A stretch of 64,000 nt of DNA from the NCBI RefSeq assembly GCF_900168325.1, contig NZ_FVZE01000002.1:1-64000 (forward strand), read 5' to 3'. Shown piece after piece: positions 26,354 through 36,040 of the stretch. Origin of the DNA: Novosphingobium mathurense (GTDB lineage: Bacteria > Pseudomonadota > Alphaproteobacteria > Sphingomonadales > Sphingomonadaceae). Made by a program: the position numbers and the translations under genes. Below the pieces are notes generated by a model. That model was not told where the DNA came from. It did not search any database and saw nothing but the letters and a program-made list of their open reading frames with translations. Each line of letters starts with the position of its first letter. Within the stretch, counting starts at the first letter, position 1.

Positions 26354-27558
26354 GCACCCAGGCGGCTACCCGGATCTCGGTGCGTGACCAGTTCCCCGGC
26401 ATGGCTGGCGGCTGGCACTACCTCGACACCGCCGCCACGGCGCAGAAGCCGCAGGCGGTGATCGACGCGACGGTCGATGCGATGGGCCGCGACTATGCGA
26501 CCGTGCATCGCGGCGTCTATGCCCGCTCGGCGGAAATGACGCTGGCCTTCGAAGCCGCGCGCCGCCGGGTCGCCTCCTTCATCGGCGGACGCGAAGAGGA
26601 AATCGTCTTCGTGCGCGGCGCGACCGAAGCGATCAATCTCGTCGCCAACACCTGGGGCGTCGAAAATCTCGGGGCAGGGGACCGCATCCTGCTTTCGACG
26701 CTGGAGCATCACTCGAACATCGTGCCCTGGCAACTGCTGCGCGAGCGTACCGGCGTCGAAATCGACGTCTGCCCACTGACCGCAGACGGCCGGATCGACC
26801 TCGAAGCCGCCGAACGCATGCTGACGCCCGCCCACAAGCTGGTGGCGCTGGCGCATGTCTCCAACGTTCTCGGCTCGGTGCTCCACGTGGAACATCTTGT
26901 TGAACTGGCGCACAAAGTCGGAGCCAGGGTACTGATCGACGGCTGCCAGGCCGCCCCGCGCATCAAGCTCGACATGGCCGCGCTCGGCTGCGATTTCTAC
27001 GTTTTCTCGGCGCACAAGCTCTATGGTCCGACCGGTGTCGGCGTGCTGTGGGTCCGCTCAGAGATTCTCGAGAACATGCCCCCGTGGCACGGCGGCGGAT
27101 CGATGATCGATCGCGTCACTTTCGAGAGGACGACCTGGGCCCCGGCGCCGCAGCGCTTCGAGGCAGGCACGCCTGCGATCGTCGAAGCGATCGGCCTTGC
27201 CGCCGCGATCGACTGGCTGGAACAGGTCGGCCTCGATGTCGCCGAAGCGCATGAACGCGAGCTCGCCGCCCGCCTGCGCGAAGAACTGGGCCAGCGCAAC
27301 GACGTCACCCTGTTCGGCCCTGCCGACTCGGTCGGCATCGTCAGCTTCGCGCTCGATGGGGTCCACCCGCACGATCTCGGCACGATTCTCGACGAAGAAG
27401 GCGTTGCCATTCGCGCCGGTCACCACTGCGCGCAGCCGCTGATGGATCACCTTGGCGTTCCCGCCACGGCCCGGGCCAGCTTCGGTCTCTACAACGACGA
27501 AAGCGATATCGAGGCGCTCCTGAAAGGAATCGAGCGCACGAGGAGAATATTCGGATGA
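26350..27558 (+). CDS. sufS: Cysteine desulfurase SufS
   Basis: A 402-residue PLP enzyme releasing sulfur from cysteine for cluster assembly. Signatures: YLDTAATAQKPQAVIDA, ATEAINLVANTWG, LEHHSNIVPWQLL, the PLP Lys in YVFSAHKLYGPTGVG, and the active-site Cys in RAGHHCAQPLM, the group II arrangement. The start is a GTG at 26350 that overlaps the sufD stop. No sufE or sufU lies in the operon; the sulfur-accepting partner must be encoded elsewhere. Confidence 0.96.
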   Translation: MSTQAATRISVRDQFPGMAGGWHYLDTAATAQKPQAVIDATVDAMGRDYATVHRGVYARSAEMTLAFEAARRRVASFIGGREEEIVFVRGATEAINLVANTWGVENLGAGDRILLSTLEHHSNIVPWQLLRERTGVEIDVCPLTADGRIDLEAAERMLTPAHKLVALAHVSNVLGSVLHVEHLVELAHKVGARVLIDGCQAAPRIKLDMAALGCDFYVFSAHKLYGPTGVGVLWVRSEILENMPPWHGGGSMIDRVTFERTTWAPAPQRFEAGTPAIVEAIGLAAAIDWLEQVGLDVAEAHERELAARLREELGQRNDVTLFGPADSVGIVSFALDGVHPHDLGTILDEEGVAIRAGHHCAQPLMDHLGVPATARASFGLYNDESDIEALLKGIERTRRIFG

Positions 27559-28046
27559 GCGACGAATCCCGCAAGTTTCAGGTCGAGGAAGTCGATTCGG
27601 CAACACCGCCGCCGCGCGCGCGGGTCGAAGACGCCGCGCCCCCGGCCGCCGAGAGTGCGGCCGATAAGCTTGAACGCAAGCGCGACTACCTCGAAGGCTT
27701 CCTCGCGGAAAAGCCGCAGGGCGCAAACCCCGGCGAACCGGGCGGCGATATCTACGACGGCGTGATCGCTGCGCTGAAGGAGATCTTCGACCCGGAGATC
27801 CCGGTGAACATCTATGACCTCGGCCTCATCTACGGCGTCGACGTCTCGCCCGAATCCGCGGTGGCAGTGACCATGACGCTCACGACACCGCACTGCCCGG
27901 TCGCCGAATCGATGCCGGGCGAAGTGGAAATGCGCGTGGCTGCAGTGCCGGGCGTGCGCGACTGCGAAGTCAATCTCGTCTGGGATCCGCCGTGGGACAT
28001 GGCCAAGATGTCGGACGAGGCGAAGCTCGAACTGGGCATGCTGTGA
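27555..28046 (+). CDS. sufT: SUF system protein SufT (MIP18/DUF59)
   Basis: A 163-residue protein. The first 60 or so residues are a charged, probably disordered extension (RARVEDAAPPAAESAADKLE). The DUF59 domain follows: GVIAALKEIFDPEIPVNIYD, LGLIYGVDVSP, then TMTLTTPHCPVAESMPGEVE with the conserved reactive Cys, and VNLVWDPPWDMAKMSDEAKL. SufT helps mature Fe-S proteins. Overlaps of 4 nt join it to sufS and to the GNAT gene. Confidence 0.93.
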   Translation: MSDESRKFQVEEVDSATPPPRARVEDAAPPAAESAADKLERKRDYLEGFLAEKPQGANPGEPGGDIYDGVIAALKEIFDPEIPVNIYDLGLIYGVDVSPESAVAVTMTLTTPHCPVAESMPGEVEMRVAAVPGVRDCEVNLVWDPPWDMAKMSDEAKLELGML

Positions 28047-28561
28047 CCGAAACCCTCGCCGCCCCCGAAACTGCCGAAGGGCTGACCATCCGCCTTGCCG
28101 ATTACGGCTACGAAGGCGATGGCGCGGCGCTGGTTGCGCTGCTCGACAGCTATGCCCGCGACCCGATGGGCGGTGGCAAGGAGCTGGACGAAGCCGTGCG
28201 CGCCAGGCTCGTGCCCGCGCTCGATGCCTTCCCCGGCGCATTTACCCTGCTCGCTTTCGACGCGGCGCAACCGGTCGGGCTGGCGAACTGCTTCACCGGC
28301 TTTTCGACCTTCGCGGCCCGCTCGCTCGTCAACATCCACGATCTTGTGGTATCCTCTGCGCACAGGGGCAAAGGCATCGGCCGCGCATTGATGCAGGCCG
28401 TGGAAGCCGAAGCCACCGCCCGCGGAGCCTGCAAGGTCACGCTCGAAGTGCTGGGCGGCAATGCGCCGGCCAAGGCGCTCTACGCCTCGCTCGGCTATGA
28501 AAACTACGCGCTCGATCCCGAAGCGGGAACGGCGCAATTCTGGGAAAAGAAGCTGCCATGA
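28043..28561 (+). CDS. GNAT family N-acetyltransferase in the suf operon
   Basis: A 172-residue GNAT. The acetyl-CoA pyrophosphate loop is SSAHRGKGIGRALMQAVEAE (R/Q-x-x-G-x-G/A), with the preceding strand NIHDLVVS and the following TLEVLGGNAPAKALYASLGY. The start is a GTG at 28043 overlapping the sufT stop; it overlaps sufA at its end. The substrate is unknown. The tight coupling suggests a function needed together with cluster assembly, but it may simply be operon cargo. Confidence 0.88.
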   Translation: MTETLAAPETAEGLTIRLADYGYEGDGAALVALLDSYARDPMGGGKELDEAVRARLVPALDAFPGAFTLLAFDAAQPVGLANCFTGFSTFAARSLVNIHDLVVSSAHRGKGIGRALMQAVEAEATARGACKVTLEVLGGNAPAKALYASLGYENYALDPEAGTAQFWEKKLP

Positions 28562-28917
28562 CGACTACAGCAACGACTCGTCAGCGTCCCGCCGCGGTCA
28601 TCCTGACGCCTTCCGCCGAAACGCGCATCGCCAAGCTCATGGCCGACGCGCCCGAAGGCGCGATCGGCGTCAAGCTGTCTACCCCGCGCCGCGGTTGCTC
28701 GGGACTTGCCTATTCGGTCGACTACGTCAGCGAGGAAAACGCGCTCGACGAGAAGATCGAGACGCCCGGCGGCACCTTCTACATCGACGGCGCCTCGGTG
28801 CTCTACCTCATCGGCTCGACGATGTCGTGGCAGGAAGACGACTTCACCGCCGGCTTCGTATTCGACAATCCCAACGCCAAGGGCAGCTGCGGCTGCGGCG
28901 AGAGCTTCACCGTCTGA
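28558..28917 (+). CDS. sufA: A-type Fe-S carrier protein SufA/IscA
   Basis: A 119-residue HesB/IscA family carrier. The three ligand Cys are present: one in LSTPRRGCSGLAYSVDYV and two in the C-terminal KGSCGCGESF. It passes clusters from SufBCD to targets. It is the last gene of the operon, starting within the end of the GNAT gene. A second A-type carrier, ErpA, is encoded at 58711. Confidence 0.94.
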   Translation: MTTTATTRQRPAAVILTPSAETRIAKLMADAPEGAIGVKLSTPRRGCSGLAYSVDYVSEENALDEKIETPGGTFYIDGASVLYLIGSTMSWQEDDFTAGFVFDNPNAKGSCGCGESFTV

Positions 28918-28932
28918 TACGGGAAAGGGGGC

Positions 28933-29235
28933 TCAATGCCCCCAGGTGTTGAACGTGGAATAGCGGGTTTCGGTATCGCTGCGCGTCTGCTCGGCCAGCG
29001 AAATCATTTCATCGTCGTCCTGCCAGTCCTCCGCATCAAAGCGGACCGCACTGTAGATATCGACAATCTCGTACTCATCCTCGTCAAGGGCCTCGGTTGC
29101 AAGCCATATCGCTTCGCGAATGTCCTCGCTTGAAACCAGACAGGTTACATGGGCGCCCGCGTAGCCTTCGCGGCGCAGCGGCGGGCTGTCGCCTGCGAGT
29201 TCACATGAAACGAGAAAGACACTGCCCTTCGCCAT
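28933..29235 (-). CDS. Hypothetical acidic protein, 100 residues
   Basis: Not recognised. A small soluble protein with an acidic middle and C-terminus (EALDEDEYEIVDIYSAVRFD, EDWQDDDEM). It begins MAKGSVFLVSCELAG. The end is 15 bp from sufA, facing it. It may be part of a minus-strand pair with the lipoprotein at 29307. No motif suggests a function. Confidence 0.6.
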   Translation of the reverse strand: MAKGSVFLVSCELAGDSPPLRREGYAGAHVTCLVSSEDIREAIWLATEALDEDEYEIVDIYSAVRFDAEDWQDDDEMISLAEQTRSDTETRYSTFNTWGH

Positions 29236-29306
29236 CGGGCAGCATGATAGACACCGCCAGTTAACTTTGACAATTCGGAACTTCCCCGGCCCCCGGGGCA
29301 AGCATG

Positions 29307-29759
29307 TCAGGGCTGGCGCAGCGCGGCCACGCAGGCGGCGCGATCCACGTCCTGTCCATCCGAGGCACGGCGCGCATCGAGGTAGGTCGCCACCGGCTCG
29401 CGCGAGGAGGACGTGGGATAGAGGTAGATGTCCAGCACACAGGCGGTTCCGGTGAACTGCAGCTTGCGCGCATCGCCTTCCCACACGTCGAGCCGGGGGC
29501 TGCCGAACTGGCGCACGAGTTGCTTCTGGCTCGCCCCGATCACCCCTTCCAGACCGGGCAGGTTCAGGAACTTGGGATCGCGCGGCGAAGTGCGCGTCGG
29601 CTGACGCACGGCAGGCACGCGCGACGCACCACCGCTGCCGGACGCGCTGGAAACCCCGCCGGGGCTCGTGCCGCAGGCGGCGAGCAGCATGGCAAGGCAG
29701 CAGGCGGCGATGGGTCCGCGAAGACGATGCAGGGAAGCCCCGGACGAAGTCATGATCAT
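29307..29759 (-). CDS. Putative lipoprotein
   Basis: A protein of about 150 residues with a lipoprotein signal peptide: basic start, hydrophobic core, lipobox LLAAC followed by GTSPGG. A Ser/Gly/Ala-rich linker follows, then a small domain (LEGVIGASQKQLVRQFGSPR, TACVLDIYLYPT) resembling SmpA/OmlA-type outer-membrane assembly domains in its G-x-P-R-x-D layout. The start is uncertain among ATGs at 29774, 29759 and 29753. It probably lies on the periplasmic side of a membrane. Confidence 0.7.
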   Translation of the reverse strand: MIMTSSGASLHRLRGPIAACCLAMLLAACGTSPGGVSSASGSGGASRVPAVRQPTRTSPRDPKFLNLPGLEGVIGASQKQLVRQFGSPRLDVWEGDARKLQFTGTACVLDIYLYPTSSSREPVATYLDARRASDGQDVDRAACVAALRQP

Positions 29760-29896
29760 GGCTGGCCTGCGCATCGCGCGCCGCCGCTCCGCTGTCAACG
29801 GGGGCAATTCGCGCGCGCGCTTGCGGAGCGACAGGGCGCGCGGTAGGCAGGCCGCATCGTCATTTCCCAACCCGATCAGTCAAGGACCTTCCCTTC

Positions 29897-30904
29897 ATGG
29901 CATCCAACCCCGTGGCGCCCACCCTGGACGTCATCGCCATCGGCAATGCTATCATCGACGTCATCGCCAATTGCGAGGACAGCCTGATCGAGGAACTCGG
30001 CCTTGCCCGGGGCGGAATGATGCTGATCGATGCCGACCAGGCGCGCGACCTCTACGCCGCCATGGGCCCCGCACGCGAAATCTCCGGCGGTTCGGCCGCC
30101 AATACGCTGGCCGGACTTGCCTCGCTCGGCGCAAAGTGCGGCTTCATCGGCCAGGTCGCGCAGGACCAGCTCGGCGAAGTCTTCACCCATGACATCCGCG
30201 CCGGCGGCATCGAATATGACACCCCCGCGCGCGCTGGCGACCCGCCGACGGCCCGCTGCCTCATCTTCGTGACGCCCGACGGCCAGCGCACGATGAACAC
30301 CTTCCTCGGCGCCTCGCACTTCCTGCCCGCCGAAGCGCTCGACGAAGCGACGATCGCCAAGGCTGCCGTGCTTTATCTCGAAGGCTACCTGTGGGATCCC
30401 GAAGAGCCGCGCGCCGCAATGCGCAAGGCCATCGCCGCCGCCCGCGCAGCCGGTCGCAAGGTCGCCTTCACCCCGTCCGAAACTTTCGTCATCGACCGCC
30501 ACCGCGACGATTTCGTGGCCCTCATCGATGATGGCCAGATCGACGTGCTGTTCTGCAACGAGCATGAAATGGCCGCGCTCGTGCAGGACGACGATTTCGA
30601 GAAGGGCCTGGCCATGCTCGCGCCGAAGATCCCGGTGCTGGTGGTCACGCGCGGCCCCGAAGGCGCTGTGGCGCTATCGGGCGGCGAGCGTGCCGAAGTC
30701 TCGGCCGAACCGATCGAGCGCGTCGTCGACACGACCGGCGCGGGCGACCTGTTCGCCGCGGGCTTCCTCTTTGCGCACGTTCGTGGCATGAATCTCGAAC
30801 AAAGCCTGAAACTTGGCGCGATTTGCGCCTGCGAGGTGATCTCGCACTACGGCGCCCGCCCAGAGCGGAGCCTGCAGGCGCTGATGGCAGAGAAACTCAC
30901 CTAA
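29897..30904 (+). CDS. Adenosine kinase (PfkB family)
   Basis: A 335-residue PfkB-family sugar/nucleoside kinase, closest in pattern to bacterial adenosine kinases. Motif 1 is EISGGSAANTLAGLASLGAK near residue 55; motif 2 is DTTGAGDLFAAGFLF with the catalytic Asp near residue 280. LGASHFLPAE and LFCNEHEM are also typical. It salvages adenosine to AMP in the cytosol. A neighbouring exonuclease-like gene follows 14 bp later. Confidence 0.88.
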   Translation: MASNPVAPTLDVIAIGNAIIDVIANCEDSLIEELGLARGGMMLIDADQARDLYAAMGPAREISGGSAANTLAGLASLGAKCGFIGQVAQDQLGEVFTHDIRAGGIEYDTPARAGDPPTARCLIFVTPDGQRTMNTFLGASHFLPAEALDEATIAKAAVLYLEGYLWDPEEPRAAMRKAIAAARAAGRKVAFTPSETFVIDRHRDDFVALIDDGQIDVLFCNEHEMAALVQDDDFEKGLAMLAPKIPVLVVTRGPEGAVALSGGERAEVSAEPIERVVDTTGAGDLFAAGFLFAHVRGMNLEQSLKLGAICACEVISHYGARPERSLQALMAEKLT

Positions 30905-30918
30905 GGAGCACACACGGA

Positions 30919-31428
30919 TTGAGCTGTCCGGCACTGATCGATTTCGAAGCGAGCTGTCTGCCGGAGTACGGCCAATCCTATCCTATCGAAGTCGCCATCG
31001 CGCGGATCGACGGCGAAAGCCGCGCGTGGCTGATCCGTCCGCTGGAGGCGTGGCGCCACTGGGACTGGTCCGAGGAGGCGGAGAAACTCCACGGCATCAG
31101 CCCTGAGATGCTGCGCAAGGAAGGACTCCCCGCCGGGCAGGTCCTTGAGGAGATGGCCCGGTTCGTCGGCGATTGCGAAGTCTACGCCGACGCCGACCTC
31201 GATGCCTATTGGCTTGAACTGCTGGCGCACGGCCTCAAGGCCCCGGTGCCTTTCGCGGTGAACTTCCTCGGCGAATACCTGATGCGGCACAACTTCACAC
31301 GGCCCCAGGTCGTGGCCGCTCTGGAAGCGGCCAAGCTGCGCCTGCCCAAGGAACACCTCGCAAGAGAGGACGCCAAGCGCCTTGCCCTCGTGGTCAAGCT
31401 GCTGCTGGAAGGCCAGGAAGCGGAATAA
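30919..31428 (+). CDS. 3'-5' exoribonuclease-like protein (RNase H fold)
   Basis: A 169-residue DEDD-type nuclease-like protein. The first acidic motif is in LIDFEASCLPE, later ones in VYADADLDAYWLELL and REDAKRLA. A TTG start at 30919 gives LSCPALIDFEASC; AAGGAG lies 10 nt upstream. The length suits the small exonuclease family often annotated as a 3'-5' exonuclease. Substrate and activity are unproven. Confidence 0.65.
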   Translation: MSCPALIDFEASCLPEYGQSYPIEVAIARIDGESRAWLIRPLEAWRHWDWSEEAEKLHGISPEMLRKEGLPAGQVLEEMARFVGDCEVYADADLDAYWLELLAHGLKAPVPFAVNFLGEYLMRHNFTRPQVVAALEAAKLRLPKEHLAREDAKRLALVVKLLLEGQEAE

Positions 31429-31507
31429 GATTGCGCGCGGCGAAGCGCTTCATCCTGAACGCGTTTCAGGATCCCTTTCCCGGCACCCCGCAGTTACACC
31501 GGACCGA

Positions 31508-32032
31508 TCAGAAAGGGCCGGCATCCTCCGAAACGCCGATCCCGTCCGGCTGGCTCGCCTGCAGCTTGCCAAGGCACTGGTCCTTGGCGCGGTCGCGGTC
31601 GTCGGAGAGGGCAGACGCCATCTGCGAGGGCAGGGCGCAGCCGCGTTCCGGGCGGATCGGATGGCGCCGACGGCACGATTCCTCGGTGCTGAAGAAGTTG
31701 TCGAGGCAGTCCTGGAACTCCGCCACGTCGTTCTCGTGCATCGCGCGGCAGCTCTTGGCCCAGCGGTTCTTGTAATTGAGTTCCGCGAAATTGACGCAGT
31801 CCTCGTACTCCACCCGCGCAGCCTGCTGGCGCTGCGCCGCTTCGGCTGCCTGTTGCTGCTGCGCTGCGCGCCGCGCTTCGGCTTCCGCCTCGACCTCTGC
31901 CTGCCGTCGCGCTTCGAGCACCTCGGCATGGTTCGGCAGGAAAATACCGTAGTAGAATCCGACCCCGCAGCCCGCGATCAGGATCGCAAGGGCAACCGCC
32001 AGCTTGAGAATGGCACCGGCACGTTCCAGCAT
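31508..32032 (-). CDS. Membrane-anchored Cys-containing coiled-coil protein
   Basis: A 174-residue protein with an N-terminal membrane helix (LKLAVALAILIAGCGVGFYY), then a Glu/Ala/Gln-rich coiled coil (residues about 38-75, RRQAEVEAEAEARRAAQQQQ) and a C-terminal domain with six Cys (YEDCVNFAELNYKNRWAKSC, DCLDNFFSTEESC) that may be disulfide-bonded in the periplasm. The family is not recognised. It lies 13 bp downstream of purD on the same strand. Confidence 0.65.
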   Translation of the reverse strand: MLERAGAILKLAVALAILIAGCGVGFYYGIFLPNHAEVLEARRQAEVEAEAEARRAAQQQQAAEAAQRQQAARVEYEDCVNFAELNYKNRWAKSCRAMHENDVAEFQDCLDNFFSTEESCRRRHPIRPERGCALPSQMASALSDDRDRAKDQCLGKLQASQPDGIGVSEDAGPF

Positions 32033-32045
32033 CGCCGCCTTCCGG

Positions 32046-33329
32046 TCAGTCCTGGCCCCGTTCGCGCGCCACTTCGCGCCAGCCGATGTCGCGGCGGCAG
32101 AAGCCGGTCGGGAAGTCGATCGCATCCACGGCGGCATAGGCCTTCGCCTGCGCGTCGGTCACCGAAGCCCCTCGCGCGGTGACGTTGAGCACACGTCCGC
32201 CATTGGCGACGAGTTGGCCATCCTTGAGAGCCGTGCCCGCATGGAAAACCTTGGCGCCATCGGCTTCGGCCGCGGCAAGCCCCGCGATGCTGCCGCCCTT
32301 TTCCGGCGTGCCGGGATAGCCGTCGGCGGCCATGACGACCGTCAAAGCAGTATCCTTGGAGAAGCGCGGCGGCTGGATCGCGCCAAGGCGGTTCTCGGCA
32401 CAGGCATGCAGGATCTCGACGAGATCGCTCTCGAGACGCAGCATCATGACCTGGCACTCGGGATCGCCGAAGCGGCAGTTATACTCGATCAGCTTGGGTC
32501 CCTGCTCGGTCAGCATCAGGCCGAGGAACAGTACCCCCGAATAGGGCATGCCCTCATCGGCGAGAGTCCGCACGGTCGGCGCGATGATGCGGGTCATCGC
32601 CTCGGCCTCCAGCGCAGGTGTAAGCACCGGCGCCGGGCTATAGGCGCCCATGCCGCCGGTGTTGGGGCCGGTATCGCCGTCGCCCACGCGCTTGTGGTCC
32701 TGCGCCGAGGCGAAGGGGACTATGGTGCTGCCATCGGTCAGCGCGAAGAAGCTGGCTTCCTCGCCTTCCAGGAATTCCTCGATAACGGCTTCCGCGCCCG
32801 CCTCGCCGAAGCGACCTGCGAAGATGTCGCGCACCGCTTCCTGCGCCTCATCCATCGTCATGGCAACGGTAACGCCCTTGCCTGCGGCAAGGCCGTCCGC
32901 CTTGATCACGACGGGAGCGCCGAACTTTTCGAGCGCGGCAAGGCCGTCCGCTTCGCTGGACACGCGCACGTAGCCGCCCGTCGGGATACCGGCCCTCTCG
33001 CACAGGTCCTTGGTGAACCCCTTGGAGCCTTCAAGCTGGGCCGCCGCCTTGCTCGGGCCGAACACCGGGATGCCCTCGGCCCGCAGGGAATCGGCCAGGC
33101 CATCGACCAACGGCGCTTCCGGGCCGATCACGACGAGACCGATTTCCTTCTCGTTGCAAAAGGCGATAACCGCCCCATGATCGGTGGCATCGAGCGACAC
33201 ACAGGTTCCCGCCTCGGCAATCCCCGGATTTCCGGGAGCTGCATAAAGCGTGGAGCAGCGCGGGGATTGCGCCAGCTTCCAGGCCAGCGCATGTTCGCGT
33301 CCACCCGAGCCCAGAAGAAGGATATTCAT
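32046..33329 (-). CDS. purD: Phosphoribosylamine-glycine ligase
   Basis: A 427-residue ATP-grasp enzyme for the second step of purine synthesis: phosphoribosylamine plus glycine plus ATP gives GAR. The N-terminus [75 protein letters not shown] and [20 protein letters not shown] are all characteristic. The start codon overlaps that of xseA on the opposite strand (CATG, 33327-33330). Confidence 0.97.
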   Translation of the reverse strand: MNILLLGSGGREHALAWKLAQSPRCSTLYAAPGNPGIAEAGTCVSLDATDHGAVIAFCNEKEIGLVVIGPEAPLVDGLADSLRAEGIPVFGPSKAAAQLEGSKGFTKDLCERAGIPTGGYVRVSSEADGLAALEKFGAPVVIKADGLAAGKGVTVAMTMDEAQEAVRDIFAGRFGEAGAEAVIEEFLEGEEASFFALTDGSTIVPFASAQDHKRVGDGDTGPNTGGMGAYSPAPVLTPALEAEAMTRIIAPTVRTLADEGMPYSGVLFLGLMLTEQGPKLIEYNCRFGDPECQVMMLRLESDLVEILHACAENRLGAIQPPRFSKDTALTVVMAADGYPGTPEKGGSIAGLAAAEADGAKVFHAGTALKDGQLVANGGRVLNVTARGASVTDAQAKAYAAVDAIDFPTGFCRRDIGWREVARERGQD

Positions 33330-34851
33330 GCCGCGGCCTTTCGATGAGTCTTACGATGACGACGAATATGGAGATGGTCGTAAGGGTGGGCTGGTAGCGA
33401 AGCAATCGGCCGGGGACAACGCTGCGCCGCTGTCCATCAGCGAGATTTCTGCACTGCTCAAGCGCACGGTGGAAGACCGCTTCGGCTTCGTGCGCCTGCG
33501 CGGCGAGCTTTCCGGCGTCAAGCGCGCGGCCTCCGGCCACCTCTATTGCGCGCTCAAGGACGACAAGGCCCTGATCGACGGCGTGATGTGGCGCGGCAAT
33601 GCCCAGCGCATTGCCTTTCGCCCCGAAGACGGGGTCGAAGTCATCGCGACCGGCAAGCTGACGACCTATCCCGGCCGCTCCAAGTACCAGATCGTCATCG
33701 ATTCGATGGAGATTGCAGGCGAAGGCGCGCTGCTGGCCCTGCTCGAGAAGCTGCGGGCCAGACTCGCCGCCGAAGGTCTCTTCGCGCCCGAGCGCAAGCG
33801 GCAGCTCCCGTTCCTGCCCCAGGTGATTGGCGTCGTGACGTCGCCCACCGGCGCGGTAATCCGCGACATCCTCCATCGCCTGGCCGACCGCTTCCCGAGC
33901 CACGTACTTGTCTGGCCGGTGCTGGTGCAGGGAGAGGGCGCAGCTGCGCAGGTAGCCAATGCCGTGCGCGGATTCTCGCAGATGCCCGCCGACGGCCCGG
34001 TGCCGCGGCCAGACCTTGTCATCGTCGCGCGCGGCGGCGGCTCGATCGAGGACCTTTGGGCCTTCAACGAGGAGCCGGTCGTGCGCGCCGTGGCGGAATG
34101 TTCGATCCCGGTGATCTCCGCGGTCGGGCACGAGACCGACACCACCCTGTGCGACTATGCTGCAGACCGCCGCGCGCCGACGCCCACCGCCGCCGCCGAA
34201 ATCGCGGTGCCGGTACGCGCGGAACTGATGGCGACGCTCGACGAACTGGCCCTGCGCAAGCGCCGCTGCGCGTTACGGCCGGTGACGCTGGGCCGCGAGA
34301 GGCTGGAGGCGCGGGTCCAGCGCCTGCCCAAACCGGATGCGATTCTTGCCGCCAAGACGCAGCGGCTCGACGAGTTGACCGATCGCCTGCGCCGCGGACT
34401 GCAGGACCGCGCTTCGAATGCCGAAAAGCGCCTCGCCTCGGTCGGCAGGCCGCTCGCGCTGCTGCGCCACCGCGCGCAGGCGAGCAGCGAGAGGCTGGCG
34501 CGCACCGGACTGACGCCACGGTTGCTCACCCGCCGCTGGTCGATGGCGCGCGACAGCCTTGCCCCGGTATCGCGCGTGCTGCCCCAGCTCGATCCGCGCC
34601 TACCGCTGCAGCGCGGCTATGCCCTGGTCAAGACCGCCGAGGGCAGGGCAGTGACCAGCCGCGAGCTGGCGGCCCGGGAAGCGGCGCTGGTGCTCGAATT
34701 CCGTGACGGGGACCTCCCGGTCACGACCGGTTCAGGCGATTCGGTGTCTCCTGAACCCAAGCCCGCGCCTGCTGCGGCAGCCCCGCGCAAGCCCGCGGCC
34801 AGACCGGAACGATCGAATCCGGATCGGCCGCGACAGGGCGATTTGTTTTGA
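33328..34851 (+). CDS. xseA: Exodeoxyribonuclease VII large subunit
   Basis: A 507-residue XseA. An OB-fold at the N-terminus ([30 protein letters not shown]) follows a short acidic lead ([11 protein letters not shown]). The nuclease core has [40 protein letters not shown] and [20 protein letters not shown]. With XseB it degrades single-stranded DNA. The C-terminus carries a Pro/Ala-rich tail. The ATG at 33328 has AAGAAGGA upstream and overlaps the purD start codon on the other strand. Confidence 0.95.
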   Translation: MPRPFDESYDDDEYGDGRKGGLVAKQSAGDNAAPLSISEISALLKRTVEDRFGFVRLRGELSGVKRAASGHLYCALKDDKALIDGVMWRGNAQRIAFRPEDGVEVIATGKLTTYPGRSKYQIVIDSMEIAGEGALLALLEKLRARLAAEGLFAPERKRQLPFLPQVIGVVTSPTGAVIRDILHRLADRFPSHVLVWPVLVQGEGAAAQVANAVRGFSQMPADGPVPRPDLVIVARGGGSIEDLWAFNEEPVVRAVAECSIPVISAVGHETDTTLCDYAADRRAPTPTAAAEIAVPVRAELMATLDELALRKRRCALRPVTLGRERLEARVQRLPKPDAILAAKTQRLDELTDRLRRGLQDRASNAEKRLASVGRPLALLRHRAQASSERLARTGLTPRLLTRRWSMARDSLAPVSRVLPQLDPRLPLQRGYALVKTAEGRAVTSRELAAREAALVLEFRDGDLPVTTGSGDSVSPEPKPAPAAAAPRKPAARPERSNPDRPRQGDLF

Positions 34852-34877
34852 CCACGAGCCTCTGCTAGAAATCTCCC

Positions 34878-35081
34878 ATGCTAATGTCTTCTGCCGAACG
34901 CCCCGCAACCCTCAGCTACGGACCCAACGGGTTCCGCATGATCAGCTCCGGCCACTTCGTCACTTGCGCCGTGACCGGTGAGAAGATCTCGCTCGAAGCC
35001 TTGCGCTACTGGAGCGTGGAGCGTCAGGAACCCTATGCCACCGCGGAAATTGCCACCCGGCGTCTCCTCGGGAAGGCATGA
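34878..35081 (+). CDS. DUF2093 domain-containing protein
   Basis: A 67-residue protein with the DUF2093 pattern: YGPNGFRMISSGHFVTCAVT, GEKISLEALRYWSVERQEPY. The single conserved Cys sits in TCAVTG. The function is unknown. It ends overlapping the M23 peptidase start (ATGA), which implies co-translation; it is commonly found near xseA in sphingomonads. Confidence 0.88.
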   Translation: MLMSSAERPATLSYGPNGFRMISSGHFVTCAVTGEKISLEALRYWSVERQEPYATAEIATRRLLGKA

Positions 35082-35992
35082 AGGGCCAACCTGCTCGTTT
35101 CGCCTGGCTGAAGCTGAGCGGCCTTGCCGCTGGTGGCAGCCTGATTCTCGCCGGTAATGCCATGGTCGAACCCGCCGGTTCCGCCCATGCTTCAACCAAT
35201 GTCCCGGTTTCTCCGGCAGCAGCCCCGCGCCCGGCCAATATCGCCTTCTCCGGCGAAATGACGCAGGGCGGATGGATTCGCGGGGTGGCCCCCGCGGGAA
35301 CCACCGACCTCAAGCTCAACGGCGAATCGGTGCGGATCGCGCCGGACGGCGCTTGGTTCGCCGCGTTCGACCGTGATGCCGGGCCAGAAGAGATCCTCAC
35401 CGCACGGATGAAGGACGGCACGACCTATCGCCAGGCGCTCACCGTTTCCCCGCGCGACTGGCACATCGAGCGAATCAACATTCCGCGCCGCTCGGGTGGG
35501 CCTTCCGAGGCCTTCATGAAGATCCGGCAGCCGGAACTCGACCGCATCAATGCCGCGCGGGCGCTGGAAACCGGCGCGCAGGGGTGGCGCCAGCACTTCA
35601 TCTGGCCGGTGAAGGGCCGTATTTCCGGCCGCTTCGGATCGCAGCGCATCTATCGTGGCGAACCGGGCAGCTACCATTCGGGTATCGACATAACCTCCGG
35701 CACAAGCGGCACGCCCTTCGTCGCCCCGGCGGACGGCGTCGTGATCCTCGCGGCGGAAAAGCCCTTCACGCTGGAAGGCAACCTGCTGATGCTGGACCAC
35801 GGCATGGGCCTCAACAGCGCCTTCCTGCACTGTTCGCAAATCCTTGTGCAAGAAGGCGATCACGTGAAGCAGGGGCAGGTGATCGGCAAGATCGGCATGT
35901 CCGGCCGCGCGACCGGCCCGCACCTGCACTGGAGCATCAAGTGGCAGTCCGACAGGCTCGATCCGCTTCTTTTCACCGGACCGATGAACTGA
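35078..35992 (+). CDS. M23 family metallopeptidase (LytM type), exported
   Basis: A 304-residue protein with an N-terminal hydrophobic signal (LSGLAAGGSLILAGNAM). The C-terminal LytM domain has the zinc ligands: the His and Asp of YHSGIDITSG, a second region DGVVILAAEKP, and HLHW near the end (GPHLHWSIKWQ). It should cut peptidoglycan cross-bridges or act as an amidase activator in the periplasm. The coupled DUF2093 gene precedes it. Confidence 0.88.
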   Translation: MKGQPARFAWLKLSGLAAGGSLILAGNAMVEPAGSAHASTNVPVSPAAAPRPANIAFSGEMTQGGWIRGVAPAGTTDLKLNGESVRIAPDGAWFAAFDRDAGPEEILTARMKDGTTYRQALTVSPRDWHIERINIPRRSGGPSEAFMKIRQPELDRINAARALETGAQGWRQHFIWPVKGRISGRFGSQRIYRGEPGSYHSGIDITSGTSGTPFVAPADGVVILAAEKPFTLEGNLLMLDHGMGLNSAFLHCSQILVQEGDHVKQGQVIGKIGMSGRATGPHLHWSIKWQSDRLDPLLFTGPMN

Positions 35993-36040
35993 TCGACGAA
36001 GCGGCCTTGCCGTCGGCGCACGATTGATTATCCAGCTTTT

